A stretch of 64,000 nucleotides of DNA from Coprinus comatus (GCA_034638255.1 JAWPGT010000048.1:62001-126000); one strand, 5' to 3'; positions 25,111 through 36,554 are shown, counted from the stretch's first letter. Made by a program: numbers and translations. Notes: a model not told the origin generated them from the sequence alone.

Positions 25111-26106
25111 CTGGAAGAATGAAGTAGGTGAAGATGTCGAGGCGGACAAGGAGGAGAGCAAGGATAAAGTTCTCAAGACTAATGTTGTGAAGACAATTTG
25201 TGTGAAGAACAAAAAAGTGACTGTCCTTGGTGGAAGATGAACATTGAACAGTTGCTTCAGTAGTACACCTAAAACTTTCACTGTACCTTGGAAAGTTTAC
25301 GAAACATTTAATAGCTACAAAGTATTGGAAAAGTAAAGGAAGGAACTATTCTGGATTTTCTGTCAAGGCTCCATCCAAACCCAATGACCTCAAGTTGATT
25401 AAGTCATCGGAAGTATACAAAAAATTAAAATTAAAATCAGCTTCGACGGAGTTTCGAACTTGCACAGCATTGATCACACCTTTATTCCTTCTCGGGCTCG
25501 TTCTTGTAACAATTATGGGCTACGCTCGTTTCTTGATATACAGACCGGCCTCGGGTGTATTCCGCTCCGAGTCCATGCATTTTTATACTTACCGTAATCA
25601 TCACATGCAATTCGACCTTGGAAGTGCAGCATCTGGCACGAAGTACGAGATGCGTCTTCTTGTGAAAAGGAGCTCACGTGATCTGACGCATCGAACATCT
25701 AGACGCTTAGTTCCTTTGCGAGAACCATCCCTCCATTATCGCGACTGAGTAACATCATCAGTCTATCTACTTATTACAACTAAATTCTTTACCCACCCAC
25801 CAACCCTCAAAACGAATGCTAGATGCAACTGAACAGCGAGCCGCCACGCTCACTCCATTACATTGCCTGGTCACCACGTCGAATGACCATCTCCAACACG
25901 TCGATATTTGCTTCCCAGAGTAAGAAGTTCTTGAATCTCGGAAGTTGGGCATGGTCAGACGACGAGGTCTCCTATCCCAAATACTTAATGTGTCCTCGTT
26001 ACGTAGGTTTATCATATTAATGCCATTACATACTTACAATTATATGAGCAATGCACAAACAAGAGGTGGGATAATTGAAAATCAAGGTCACCACAAACCA
26101 TGACAA

Positions 26107-27604
26107 TGTCTTCCTCTACATCCAACGCTACCAATGCCAAAACCTCTTGTATGGATCCGATATTTTGCGCATTGTATGCACTATGCCACGGTATGGGTAA
26201 TGCATGTATTTTACCAAATTAATGTCAACAGAATATCAATAGTTGGGTTTTGGTAATGCTCAGAGATTACTGAATATATATTAAAAACAAAAAATGGGTA
26301 ATTTGTTAGCATTACCAAAATATTACCCTAATGTTATTGATATTTAGAAATTGGTAATGTTATGATATTTTTCAAAATAATAATATGGTATAATAGAGGC
26401 AGTACTGTGATAATACCGAAATGCCCATTTTAGTATTATTTTGATTGCGCGCATATATTTGCATAATCAAAATAATACTGAAACCCCTATTTCAGTATTA
26501 TCACAGTGCTGCCTCTAATATACTAATTTATTACCAAAAACAATATTGGAATATTATCAATTTCCAAATATCAATAACATTAAGGTAAAATTTTGGTAAT
26601 GCCACCAAATTACCCATTTTTTGTTTTTAATATATATTCAGTAATCTCCAGGCTTTACCAAAATCCAACCATCGATATATCATTGATATTATTTTGATAA
26701 AATACATGCATTACCCATACCGTGGCGTAGTGTATGCCCATGAGAAGTTACTAGCCTCTATTGAAGACACTGCCACTCTCGAAAGAGAAAGTAAAACAAT
26801 TACGCGGCGCTCATTCTCGGAGACATTGATTCTATCGAGGCTCGCCAAAAGAGTATGTTAGTACTGTAAGTTTTTCTCGCTTCAGCTCACAAAGATTTAA
26901 CATTTAACATTTCCTGAATGGTTTGTTAGGGAGACGAAGCGATGAAAGCGGAAAATTTGAATGCTCAGGAAAGGCGACATATTTGTGGGAGTCCAATGAT
27001 AAAATTGCATATAAATCTCTTGAAATGATAATGCAATTTGTGACATTGGTAGATGATCCCAAAGTGTAAGTTCATGCTCCAATCTAAGTCCGCCTAATAC
27101 TCAAAAATTAGGTACCGGAAGGTTCTACACGTCGGTTGATAAGGTCACCGAAATCGTCTATGGTAGGGTGGTATCGTGGTACGGCAAGGCTAGCCTTAGG
27201 ATGGAAAGATGCTGCTCGTTCTTTTCCCCTGACCTTGGTGAAGCATGAAAGCTTATTGTAAACTAGTCTTCAAGGCGATTCTTGTTCATGAACCAAATCA
27301 TGAGGCTGCACTGTCTGTTTGTGGACCTATTCCATCCGCTACTACCACTATTAAGACAAAATCAAAGAAGCCCAAGAAATCGAAGGGGAAGGGAAAGGGA
27401 AAAGGGACAACTAGTAAACAAGCAGACCCGATGGATTTTGGGTACAACTTCCCGCCCTATGAATCACCGTCCCTGGACCACGGCTCGGCGTCGGATACAA
27501 GTGATAGTGAACATGTTGGAAATGGGGTTCCTTGTAGACATTATAACAAGAAGCCGGGTGGGTGTAGGCCGAGCTCGGATGGCGGAAATGGTGCCTGCAT
27601 TTAA
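26107..27604 (+). pseudogene. TPR/CCCH zinc-finger gene copy 2, broken by a MITE
   Basis: ATG 26107 (MSSSTSNATNAKTSCMDP) starts a first exon that is interrupted at 26179 by a 554-bp palindromic element and resumes at 26733. The recognisable SRRH and SIEAR segments then lie in different frames. Later exons keep HEAALSVCGPIP, the Lys-rich KSKKPKKSKGKGKGKG, MDFGYNFPPYESPSLDHG and the first zinc finger start (CRHYNKKPGGC) before a stop at 27604. The second finger is deleted and the sequence jumps to the promoter of the H3-tail-like gene. Confidence 0.75.
26179..26732. mobile_element. Palindromic MITE with CACTA-type ends
   Basis: The whole 554 bp folds on itself: the left arm begins CACTATGCCACGGTATGGGT and the right arm ends with its complement (ACCCATACCGTGGCGTAGTG). 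The centre lies around 26,450 (AATAATACTAAAA-type arms flanking GCGCGC). It is flanked by TATG at 26175-26178 and 26733-26736; three of these bases would fit the 3-bp target duplication usual for CACTA/CMC elements. It has no coding capacity. Confidence 0.85.
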
Positions 27605-27751
27605 TGGGAGGTGTATAGTGGCTGGGTAATGGCGAAACTTAATGCATGTCATGTCACGACGTCCGAGGTGATTTCTACACCACAAGCCGACCCTAAGGAG
27701 GCAGATATATTAATCAGGTTTTTTTCAGATTTATTTCCCAACATCTACCTC

Positions 27752-28496
27752 ATGCCTCCTCGAAGTAAATTAACTGCGAAAAAAAGTACCGGTGGAACTA
27801 TACCCAGGACAACTCTGCTCGCTAATGCTGCGGAAGCGAAGACACACAATGAATATATGCATCCTGTAAGTACTCTTCTTACTCGGAACAACTCGCATAT
27901 AATGATGTTGTAACAGAAGGTAGATGCAGCAACGAAGCGCTCCCTCATCAAGAGTGATAAATCGCTGTTGATGCAACATGGGATTATGCCCTGGAAAGCA
28001 GATGCTGAAGACCTTGTATGCACTTCTCCTTAGCGGTTGGACTATCCTAACATTATTCATAAACTTGGTCTTTTAGCAATTCCTGGATGCCGTGAAAGCG
28101 CATTATGAGGCTAATAATCCGTTGCCAGCATCTAACACTACCACAACCTCAGTTAAAAACACCAACGCCCCGGGTGGCACATTCATCGTAAGTCGATTCT
28201 CCATGATAGATTTGACCTCAGACTCAACGCATGCTCAGACAAAAGATGATGCAGCCAAAGCTCCGATGAATGAAAATCATGATGATTACGATGATTATGA
28301 TGAGCAAGATGATCTCGAATCAATGCCCTATGGGTTCTCTCAGTGTGAGGTGGATGAATTATTGTGCCATGGTCTCAAGCCTTGGGATGACGATGCTCGC
28401 GTATGTACGTTCGCAGTATTTTTGCTCATAAGATTGTTTTAGGACTTCTTGGATGCGTTGCATGCTGAGTATGATAAAATTGATAACGGTTATTAA
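27752..28496 (+). CDS. Histone-H3-tail-like, two-module PW protein, intact copy
   Basis: Exons 27752-27865, 27917-28015, 28077-28400 and 28443-28496 join in frame to 196 residues. Introns are 42-61 nt with GTAAGT/GTATGY donors. Exon 1 encodes MPPRSKLTAKKSTGGTIPR then TTLLANAAEAK. Against the H3 tail it keeps R2, K4, T6, A7, K9, S10, T11, G12, G13, P16, R17, L20, A24 and A25, but not K14, K18, K23 or K27. Two copies of a split module follow: HGIMPWKADAEDL | FLDAVKAHY and HGLKPWDDDAR | DFLDALHAEY, with the intron at the same point in each. Between them is an acidic linker (DDYDDYDEQDD). There is no histone fold. Nuclear or chromatin function is inference. The gene follows a CCCH pseudogene on the same strand. 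Confidence 0.7.
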
Positions 28497-28839
28497 ATCA
28501 CACTAGAGGCCGTATAATGGCAACCATTACTGTATGTTAGGTAGCATAAAGTTTAAACGTGTGTACCCTTGGTTCAAATGTCTTGTGTAATGTGTATTTA
28601 ATAAGCTTTTCGTATGAGGAATGTTCAAATCGTTTGTCACTCATTAGCATAAATCTATACACGAAACCCAGATCATTTTATATACACATGTCACCGAAAT
28701 GAAGATTAAATTCTACTTGATTTATTTCCAAAGGTGTTAGTCCTAACAAAGAAGCTATCAACTGAACACAAGAGTATTGATTTTGGCGACATATGTGAAG
28801 AATCGAAAATTGATATACGAAAAATTGATTAGCTGTGAT

Positions 28840-30616
28840 TCAATGCACTATGGGTTTGGGTTCTATATTTTCGGTCTGTTCCGATAAATAATTTCTGACT
28901 TGGTTTTCGAAGTTGGCGAGCATGACGTCATCTCTTCTATCGGGTTCGTTAATTTGACGGAGTTCGAGGATGCTAAAGTATAATATAGTGCATGATGATG
29001 AGCAACTAGCATGTCATTCATAGGTGGTGATACTTACATTCGACATGCCTGCCATTGGACATAAGAGTATCAATTTCCCATTTTATCAACCACAATGTCC
29101 TACTTTTGACTCACCAGAACATTAGGAAGCATTATAGATGCGTAATGGAAAGGCACCAACCACATTTGGAACTCCCTAGTGACAGAATATACTGAGTTTT
29201 GTTAGATAGCCATCAGTATCCAAGTAACTTACCCAAGGTATAATATGAACGTCACGACATGCAATATTAACATGACGAAGAATAGAAGTAGACCTGTAGG
29301 TCACTGTAATCAGTACCCGCTTATAGACGTACAGAGCCCAGTAGACATACCTTGTCTGAGAATAACCCTCGGAAGTGTAGAATCAAGACCTGTTATACGA
29401 ATTGTATGCTATACGGTTACACCAATGTGCCTTGTTCAGCAACTCAAACATTCGGAACAGTACCTAACAGATATCTACATACCGTAACTACAAGTCCGGT
29501 CGTGAAAACATCCAAAGCGACAGAGCAAGCCTGTGAGCTTAGGTTGAATTCTGGGGAACGCACATAGATTGGGGGTACTCACACTGACATACTTATCATA
29601 AAGGTCGTTGATTAGCAACGTCATCAAAAGGACCCACGACTTGAAACTTCAAACACTCACGCGATATCGTTGCATGAACCCGTAGCCCCGAGTGCAACCC
29701 CACTCTTCAACCCATTGGAACGGTGCCGAAAGATATTCCGAGTTGTGACCAAAGTAGACCCAACACTGAACACCAATGTAACCTAACAAACAGATAGCTA
29801 GAGCATAGCGAATTCTTGGTTTACGTCCTGCGTACCCCCATGCTCGCATCATGAGTAGACCTAGCTCACTTGTAAGGCTTTCTCTCGCTTAGGGAGAGTG
29901 TGGTACTTTACATTGAGGAAAGACATTCTACGATGAATGATAATGACTCGTTAGTTCAATTTTGTAGCAATACAGGGAACTCTTACCAGAGACATAAGCA
30001 TCAGATGCCGTCCATTATATATCCTATCTCTTTGACATTCTTGTAGTGTAAAATCCATTGCAAGTGTCCATGCAAATACCGGCCAAGTGAATACCGAATC
30101 AAAACGACACAGCAAGTAGATCACTGTAGGAAGTGACCATGGTCGTGCTTGATAGACCTGGATTTGGTGTTCGTGATATGCGTTACAGGTTTGCTAAGAA
30201 CATTTAAAAACCATCAAGACATACAAGTTTTAGTTCATCAGGAAATCTGTAGTAAACGTTAACATCACTATTGCCTGGCAGTGGAGTTGATAAGGAATTG
30301 GAGAGAGGTGACTTGCAGTTGAATGAATTCGGTAATAGCAATGGGATCTGGGCAAGTTCTAAGTGTTTGCAAAACGTGTTTTCAAGGTTGAGGTATCCTT
30401 ACAGAGACCTATACACAGGGGTGAGTCAACCATGAGATGACATATCCTTTTGGGTAGGACAAAACTCACCAAAGAGACAATACCGCGCCCTGTATTACAT
30501 ATATGTACACGCTCAGACATGTCATGTATAAAGTACATCAATAAGTAGACTTACAATTGCATACCACTGAATGTCCTGACAAGCATCGCGATATCTTGGG
30601 GTGGAACATTCGACAT
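28840..30616 (-). CDS. Multi-copy membrane-protein gene, copy 2, exon model unresolved
   Basis: ATG 30616 gives MSNVPPQDIAMLVRTFSG. The membrane exon (29,649-29,850) reads MMRAWGYAGRKPRIRYALAI and LLGYIGVQCWVYFGHNSEY. SVALDVFTTGLVVT lies near 29,500. The C-terminus is DDVMLANFENQVRNYLSEQ with a small indel that moves the stop to about 28,840. This copy lacks part of the 3' segment found in copy 1 around 19.1-19.5 kb. Confidence 0.45.
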
Positions 30617-31127
30617 AAGGTATTACAACTCAAGATCTGGCAGAGTGTGGGCGAGATAGAGTGATTCTTGAATAACAGCTGCGGAGAAGATGGGGGCCCT
30701 AAGATATATAAATGGTTTTGTAAAAACTTAACCACCACAACCCTTCCAGGGCGCTCTCTATTGTATTGAACGTTGAAGTTTATTTGAAGTATACGGGGAT
30801 ATTATAACCTCCGAATAATATATTAATAGGATAACACTAAGACTAGGTATGGTTCTGAATATTTACATTCCTCACTTATCCGTTTGACAAGACAACGTTC
30901 GTATTCCTGCTCATGGCGAGGAATGGGAGGTATGTATCTCTAATTCAATACAATATCACTGACGTATGATATTCGGTACCCATACTAATACATACAAGTA
31001 TCACACTACATATTAATGAAACACTTCTATGTATGTTGTTCAAGGTAGTCGACGACCTAGTTGGCAACTCGAGGATTAAACTCACCCATGACCATAGTTT
31101 GGGATGTCCTGATTTCGTTGATTTTAC

Positions 31128-32022
31128 CAGACTCCTTCCCAGTCCACTAGACGCATGGTTATGTAAGCAGAGCTTTTGTTCCGAGGTTTCTGCGAACGAA
31201 CAAGCATAACGCGTCTAGCGGACTGGCACATCATGTATTTGGCTTTGTGTACTATAGACTTTAGAGACCCGTGGAACTTTGATCATCAATGCGCCATTCC
31301 CGCGCTCGATTACCTGTTAAAGAAGGACTTGACAACTGCTTGGATTTTGTCGACAGTCTAGTGTGAAAAATGAACTTCCTACAGTTTTCAAAAATGCATA
31401 CTTGGCATTGGAATGGGAACCAATTTTTGTCAGTGGGAATTTGGATACCAGCTGCTGTGTTGTTTGAGGATCAGCTTTGTAAGTAAGTGTTGCAGCAGCA
31501 TGACCACTTGGCATTGACAAGTGCAAAGGCTCAAAGTCGCCAAGTTGTAAGTCCATTGCAGCATAAATATACAGTTTCTAGTGAGCTTGGATGAGTATTC
31601 AAGCAGTTCTTAAGTCAGTGCCGAACTGATCAGCAGAGATGATTCATAAACATGAAAAAGACCTGAAGAACATATACTGAGGCTACCTGAGCTCATAAAA
31701 TTTGATAACATCTACAATATGGATGAAAATGAGCCATGGTAGGGGGAATTGGGTACAAATTAAAGATGGTATTATGGCTAGCACTAATGTGCCATTAAAA
31801 GATATCTACAAAAGGTAGGAGTCGCGAGACCCAATTTGGACACTGTGACGCATGATGTGCTATTTGAGAGTTCACACGGGTTAGCAGAAGCTGCTGACCA
31901 AAGAGTGCCAAATACATGATGTGCCAGTCCGCTAGACGCGTTATGCTTGTTCGTTCGCAGAAACCTCGGAACAAAAGCTCTGCTTACATAACCATGTGTC
32001 TAGTGGACTGGGAAGGAGTCTG
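31128..32022. mobile_element. Non-autonomous TIR transposon with 116-bp inverted ends
   Basis: The 895-bp element begins CAGACTCCTTCCCAGTCCAC and ends with the exact complement. The inverted repeats (31128-31243 and 31907-32022) differ at about one base. TGATTTTAC is duplicated on both sides (31119-31127, 32023-32031). The duplicated region at about 21,775 shows the empty site with one TGATTTTAC. A 9-bp duplication with long TIRs fits Mutator-like elements. Internally a frame reads FDNIYNMDENEPW, reminiscent of a DDE transposase segment, but no full transposase is present. Confidence 0.85.
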
Positions 32023-32226
32023 TGATTTTACACAATTCTAACCAAAAAGATGGAATGTCAACAACTTTGGTGTCAATTACTTCCCTGATAATAATCGCCG
32101 CCTACTAACGGCATCCCGGGTTGGGCCCAAGCGAAATACAATTTTAAGCCACCGGTTATACAAATAATAAGAATGTGTCGGTGATGTTTTACCTGTTGCT
32201 CCCATTTCAGGGGTCTAGTTAGATCT

Positions 32227-32555
32227 TGTCAGGATTGCTCTAGACAGTCCCTAAGGTCAGCACTTCTGTGAGTTGTGGTTGGACATTATCTGTTGATTGG
32301 GACTTGTACATGATTTGCGATCTTTGTGACATCACAGTGTCACGTCACACATAGCTGAAGCGTCCTGCAGACACATGAAGACTCTCTAGTCTAATACAAG
32401 TGTCTGCAGGTGAGTAATAATAATGTTATCCTATAGTCTAGTCTAATACAAGTGTCTGCAGTACTTGCTTAATATCTCACTCATTTCTTGACCGATTCCT
32501 TTCATTCCTTCGTTGTCGCGTCCGTCTCGTCGTCCTCTACGTTCCTGCGCTTACA
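32227..32555. mobile_element. Solo LTR
   Basis: A 329-bp insertion starts TGTCAGG and ends CTTACA (TG...CA), with GATCT repeated immediately outside (32222-32226 and 32556-32560). The parallel site in duplication copy 1 (21970-21974) has a single GATCT and no insertion. The 5-bp target duplication is typical of Copia/Gypsy integrases. No internal retrotransposon remains. Confidence 0.85.
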
Positions 32556-33306
32556 GATCTGGTGCTACGCCTTTGTAACGGGAGCAACTCGGGAGCAACA
32601 AGTGTGATGTTTCGTTAGATTTGTCGGTTGACCTGACACCCAAAAGCAGTTGGAATCAACTCGGAATCCCTCAGCTTCCAAATTTACTACCCCCGAGTAC
32701 CAAATAGGATTTGATTGAGCTACACACTCTAGTAAGGTTAAGAGATCAGACCGCAACCTACTAATTAATACGTACTACTTATTACTTACATTATGAAATT
32801 GGCCAGCCAGTTGATGAAGTTTCGTGTTAATGTATGGTTTGTTATACCAATGAAAACGAAGCAATCTCAAGAACTTGGGCTCCTATTCGGTGCAAAAACC
32901 AAAGAAACAAGCTACTATACACAAACTTAAGAATGTAAGCCTCACCTGATTTTGGATTTTCTGTTACTGACTTGAAATTCATTGTAACTTGTAGTCGGAG
33001 ACATGTATAGCAGTGTGGAGCAGTATATAAAGCACACCGTGCTGCGTACTCTCCCTAATACTCTGCGGATCATATAATATTCGAGTCTACAGGAGATATC
33101 GATCATCAATATCAAGACATTCAGGAGGAATATGAAGAACAATGAGGGTCCTGCTCCATCAATGTTTATTAAACTAGTTTTGTAGAAAACATTGGTACCT
33201 TGTCATAGAAAGTATGTATACCACTTACTCCCTTTAGCAACCCAGCACCACATTTGTGCAAAAGCAATTACATAGCCATACCGTTATCACAAGACCATTA
33301 ATATAA

Positions 33307-33900
33307 GATAAACCTATTCGGAAACCCCAGAAACCCAGGAGAAACCCCGGAAAATTAAAAACACCTCTTTAAGGTTTCTCAATAAGATGTCCATACTAAT
33401 TTTGCAAATCCAGAGGCAAGTTCGTCATACCGGTGTTCGTCAGTATTCCCATGATATGAATATTGGTTCTCTCCTTACAAGTATAACTCTCCACTTAATT
33501 CGTAGTTTCCAGTCTTATCTGAAGCTACTGGTAACTGAGTAATTACCATGTCGAGTGACTACCCAAGGCCCAAGTTAACCAGTATCAATTATGTCGCCAT
33601 TATCACAATACTAAATCACTGAGTGGGAGTGCCTCTGTAGTGTACTTACTTGAGCAGACTTGATACTATCATCCTGCTAATAGTCTATCATTCAAATTTT
33701 ATGCTCACTGCATTACCCAGAGTTGTCAGACTCAAACCGGACAAGCCTCCGGAGTACCATCAACGGTGTGTCAGTGGCTGCAAATGTAACTAGAGAGGAG
33801 AGTTCCTAAATTCTAGCCACGGTTTCTGAATAAGAAAAATGCCTTTCTGGTTTTTCCAGGGTTTTTCTAGGGTTTCTAGGGTTTCCGAATAGGATTATCC
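33307..33900. mobile_element. Short TIR element, copy 1
   Basis: The ends are GATAAACCTATTCGGAAACC on the left and GGTTTCCGAATAGGATTATC on the right, an imperfect inverted repeat extended by GAAACCC-rich sequence. A related copy lies at 59965-61016. No clear target duplication and no coding capacity were seen; probably a MITE. Confidence 0.65.
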
Positions 33901-34504
33901 ATATTTAATTGCAATCAAGGACCTTACAGTAATTCATGTACACATTGGGGTTGGTATTGACTGGAGTTGAGTGCAGCATCTGACAGCGATGCCTTGAAGG
34001 GAGATTCACGTGACCCAGACTTACATGGGGGCAACCATCCGAGCAATCTCTGTAAAATCAACAACCCGCTTGGTAGTTGTGCGGGTCGCAGCTAAGTCAC
34101 ACCAGGTCACTTTCGGGTCACACGAGAAAACCAGTTTGCATAATCGTACACAAACTAATGTAGAGGTATATATATTCCGGTTTTTTGTATACTACATCCC
34201 AGAAATTATAAGATGGTGGCTGATCTGGGCTGTAATGGTTCTCAGTGAGCCAAATGACTGTCATCCTGTGACGGTTTCCTGTCTCATATGGTTGACATCC
34301 GTGTGCTCCCACCATTCATCAACATATATAGACTTCAACGGGCTGGAGCCGGATGCGTTTCTCACTACCAACCGGGAGTCAGTGGTGACCAAATCAATTG
34401 ACTTTAATTGACTTGACCATTTTCACGTCATTAGCGTCGTCAACATTGTCGAAACCTATTTGAGCAACAATTGACTTTGCACTTTCCCATAGTCAACAAC
34501 AAAG
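33901..34504. other. Flank of the Ngaro-like insertion
   Basis: No gene was recognised. 34,388-34,504 is homologous (inverted) to 63,521-63,610 and forms the left shoulder of the retrotransposon insertion site. Confidence 0.5.
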
Positions 34505-34762
34505 TTGTCGCATTTATCGAAGTTTGAGGTAAATGCAAATTCTTGATGACGAGTGTTACGCGCGTCACTGTGACATCGTATACTCTCGTCTTCACTCTGA
34601 ACAGTCATCCTCCAAAGTCATCCATCCTCTTCCAGAACACATAATCCATCCGACACCATCCTTCTTCAACATCTATCTTGACGTTCAAGCCACAAACATC
34701 CTTCCAAACTCTTGACTCGCTCACTTCATTCGTTCCAAAGATTTCAAAACAGCTGACTAGCG

Positions 34763-36554
34763 ATGTCGTCCGGCAATGCAGAATTACATCCTCATCCTCA
34801 ATTCAACAAACTAGTCAGCATCATGAATAGGACTGAACTCCTGGCACTCTCGCGGCATCTGCTTATTCCAGATGATATTGTTACCGGATGTACTGTTCCA
34901 CAGTTACATGACCACATTAAACAGTATTTTGCCGACCACCCAGATGCAGCCACGGACCCCGTTTATCAACCACTATTTCCAAGGCGTAATCAGGCTCAAC
35001 ATCGTCGTATTCATGGACAAGGGTGCGCCGTTGCTACGTCAACATGTACAACCCGTTCAACTCAGAACAGGCAACCCCCCAATCCAGACCCTGAACCTAG
35101 AGTTTTTGAAGAATGGAATGGAATCAGACAATCTGTACAACCATCCGAATCTGACTCCTCGACATCATCTTCCACTTCACGGTCTTCACCTCAAACTGAT
35201 CCTATTCCTCTAAATCAACCATTACAACATATTTTTCAATCCAATCCTACTAGAAGCCAACAGACACCAATTTGTCAACCTCAGAACCAAACTAGTGATA
35301 TAGTAACCAATCCTAGACCCGAAATGAATGGTAAGTCTTTTACTTCTGTGATTTGCGTTATAATTCAGCCCATTTTGTTTTCAACATTGTGATGAATGTT
35401 ATATATATATATATTATCATTGCATATGCAACTATTCATATCTATCATTTATATTCTATTGTTGCATATGCAACCATTCATATTTATATTAATATACACG
35501 CAACCATCTATATTCTTATTATTTGAATACCTATTGATTTATCAATGATTATACAGAGCTACTTAACCCATTCGATGTTTTGTCAGACGACATGATCAAC
35601 CTATTACCTGACGGTCATTCAAATATAATTCATCACTCAGGCCGCCCATCTATTATCCCTGGTTCTTCAGCAAAATCTCAACTGTACCTTATCCCAGACC
35701 CTATCCGAAACAAGTTTGCCAAGGGAGGTTGGACAACACATATTCCGTTAACTTACCTCACGGATAGGAACTGTATTCCTGGTTTTTCAAATTTCTCTAA
35801 ACAGGACCAAAGCTTTGTGGTGGATAAGAATGGTACTTTGGTGGTTGCCGAAAAACCGTTCACTGATGTTGGCGAAACCAGACTTTCCTTTGACGAGTGG
35901 CATCAGGCCTGGATGCGTCTATTACAACTTCTATCAGAATATTTACCAACAATACACACTGCATGGCTAGCTCACTTTGAACGCATCCTCCGGGCATCTG
36001 ATCGAGCTTCGAAATGGGATACATGGCTGGCTTATGATATTGAACTCCGAAAACAGTCTTTACATCATGGTCTGGACCCAAGTATACTTCATTTAGACGT
36101 TTGGAACAATATTGAACTACAAAATATCTCACATCGCGCAATGACATGGGTTCAACAGAACGCAGGCCCAAAATCATCACCTTCAAATTCCTATCCCACA
36201 AATTATCATTATCATAAACCAAATATTCCTTTTCGTTCCAATCATTTCTCACCTTCCGGACCCCATTCCCAACAACCACCTATTGGAAAATCTTCACATC
36301 GGTGTTTCTTCTGCGGAGATAGGAGACATCTCTCACGTTCATGTCAAGCAACATCATTGGTTAATGGAAAACCACTCATACTATTTCCCAACCCACAAAA
36401 CAATATCCGCAGAGATACAAGAGGGAAAACATATTGTTTCGCCTTCAATGGATCACCAGGTTGTCGATCTGGAAAATCATGCACTCTTGGCGAACACGCA
36501 TGCTCCTTATGTAAATCATATGAACATGGTGCTCAATCATGTAACGAAGTTTGA
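34763..36554 (+). CDS. Gag-like protein of Ngaro element, with one intron
   Basis: Exons 34763-35330 and 35557-36554 join to 521 residues; the intron (GTAAGT...TACAG) is 226 nt and AT-rich with repeated GCATATGCAAC units. The N-terminal third is Gln/Pro/Ser-rich; a helical region follows (SFDEWHQAWMRLLQLLSEYL, typical of fungal YR-element Gags). Then comes a zinc knuckle CFFCGDRRHLSRSC (C-x2-C-x4-H-x4-C) and a second Cys/His cluster (CFAFN...GC...C...H.CSLC...H...C) at the C-terminus. It presumably binds the element RNA and forms particles. The last 272 nt overlap the RT frame in another frame. If the splice is not used, two separate ORFs result. Confidence 0.75.

Larger units (their letters stand above)
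23268..26106. other. Mostly gene-free spacer between duplication copies
   Basis: It contains two weak candidates listed separately (23,484 and 24,825). 24,430-24,690 is pyrimidine-rich. 25,400-26,020 is a sequence that reappears, diverged, at about 45.0-45.85 kb and partly at 33.97 kb (shared blocks around TTCTTGTGAA and TCACGTGA), so it is repetitive. The open frame at 25,395-25,748 has no family match. Confidence 0.4.
26824..33070. repeat. Segmental duplication, copy 2
   Basis: Direct repeat of 16423-22500 (same gene order and orientation). Relative to copy 1 it has lost the second-finger region of the CCCH gene and gained a TIR element (31128-32022) and a solo LTR (32227-32555). Homology to the third PW gene continues as a scrap to about 33,150. 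Confidence 0.85.

Noticed and set aside
25395..25748. 117-codon frame with a hydrophobic segment
   Set aside because: It lies in repetitive sequence; the diverged copy at about 45.4 kb does not keep the frame.
26179..26732. Palindrome considered as a replication origin or terminator
   Set aside because: The terminal CACTA sequences and flanking TATG duplications fit a MITE better.
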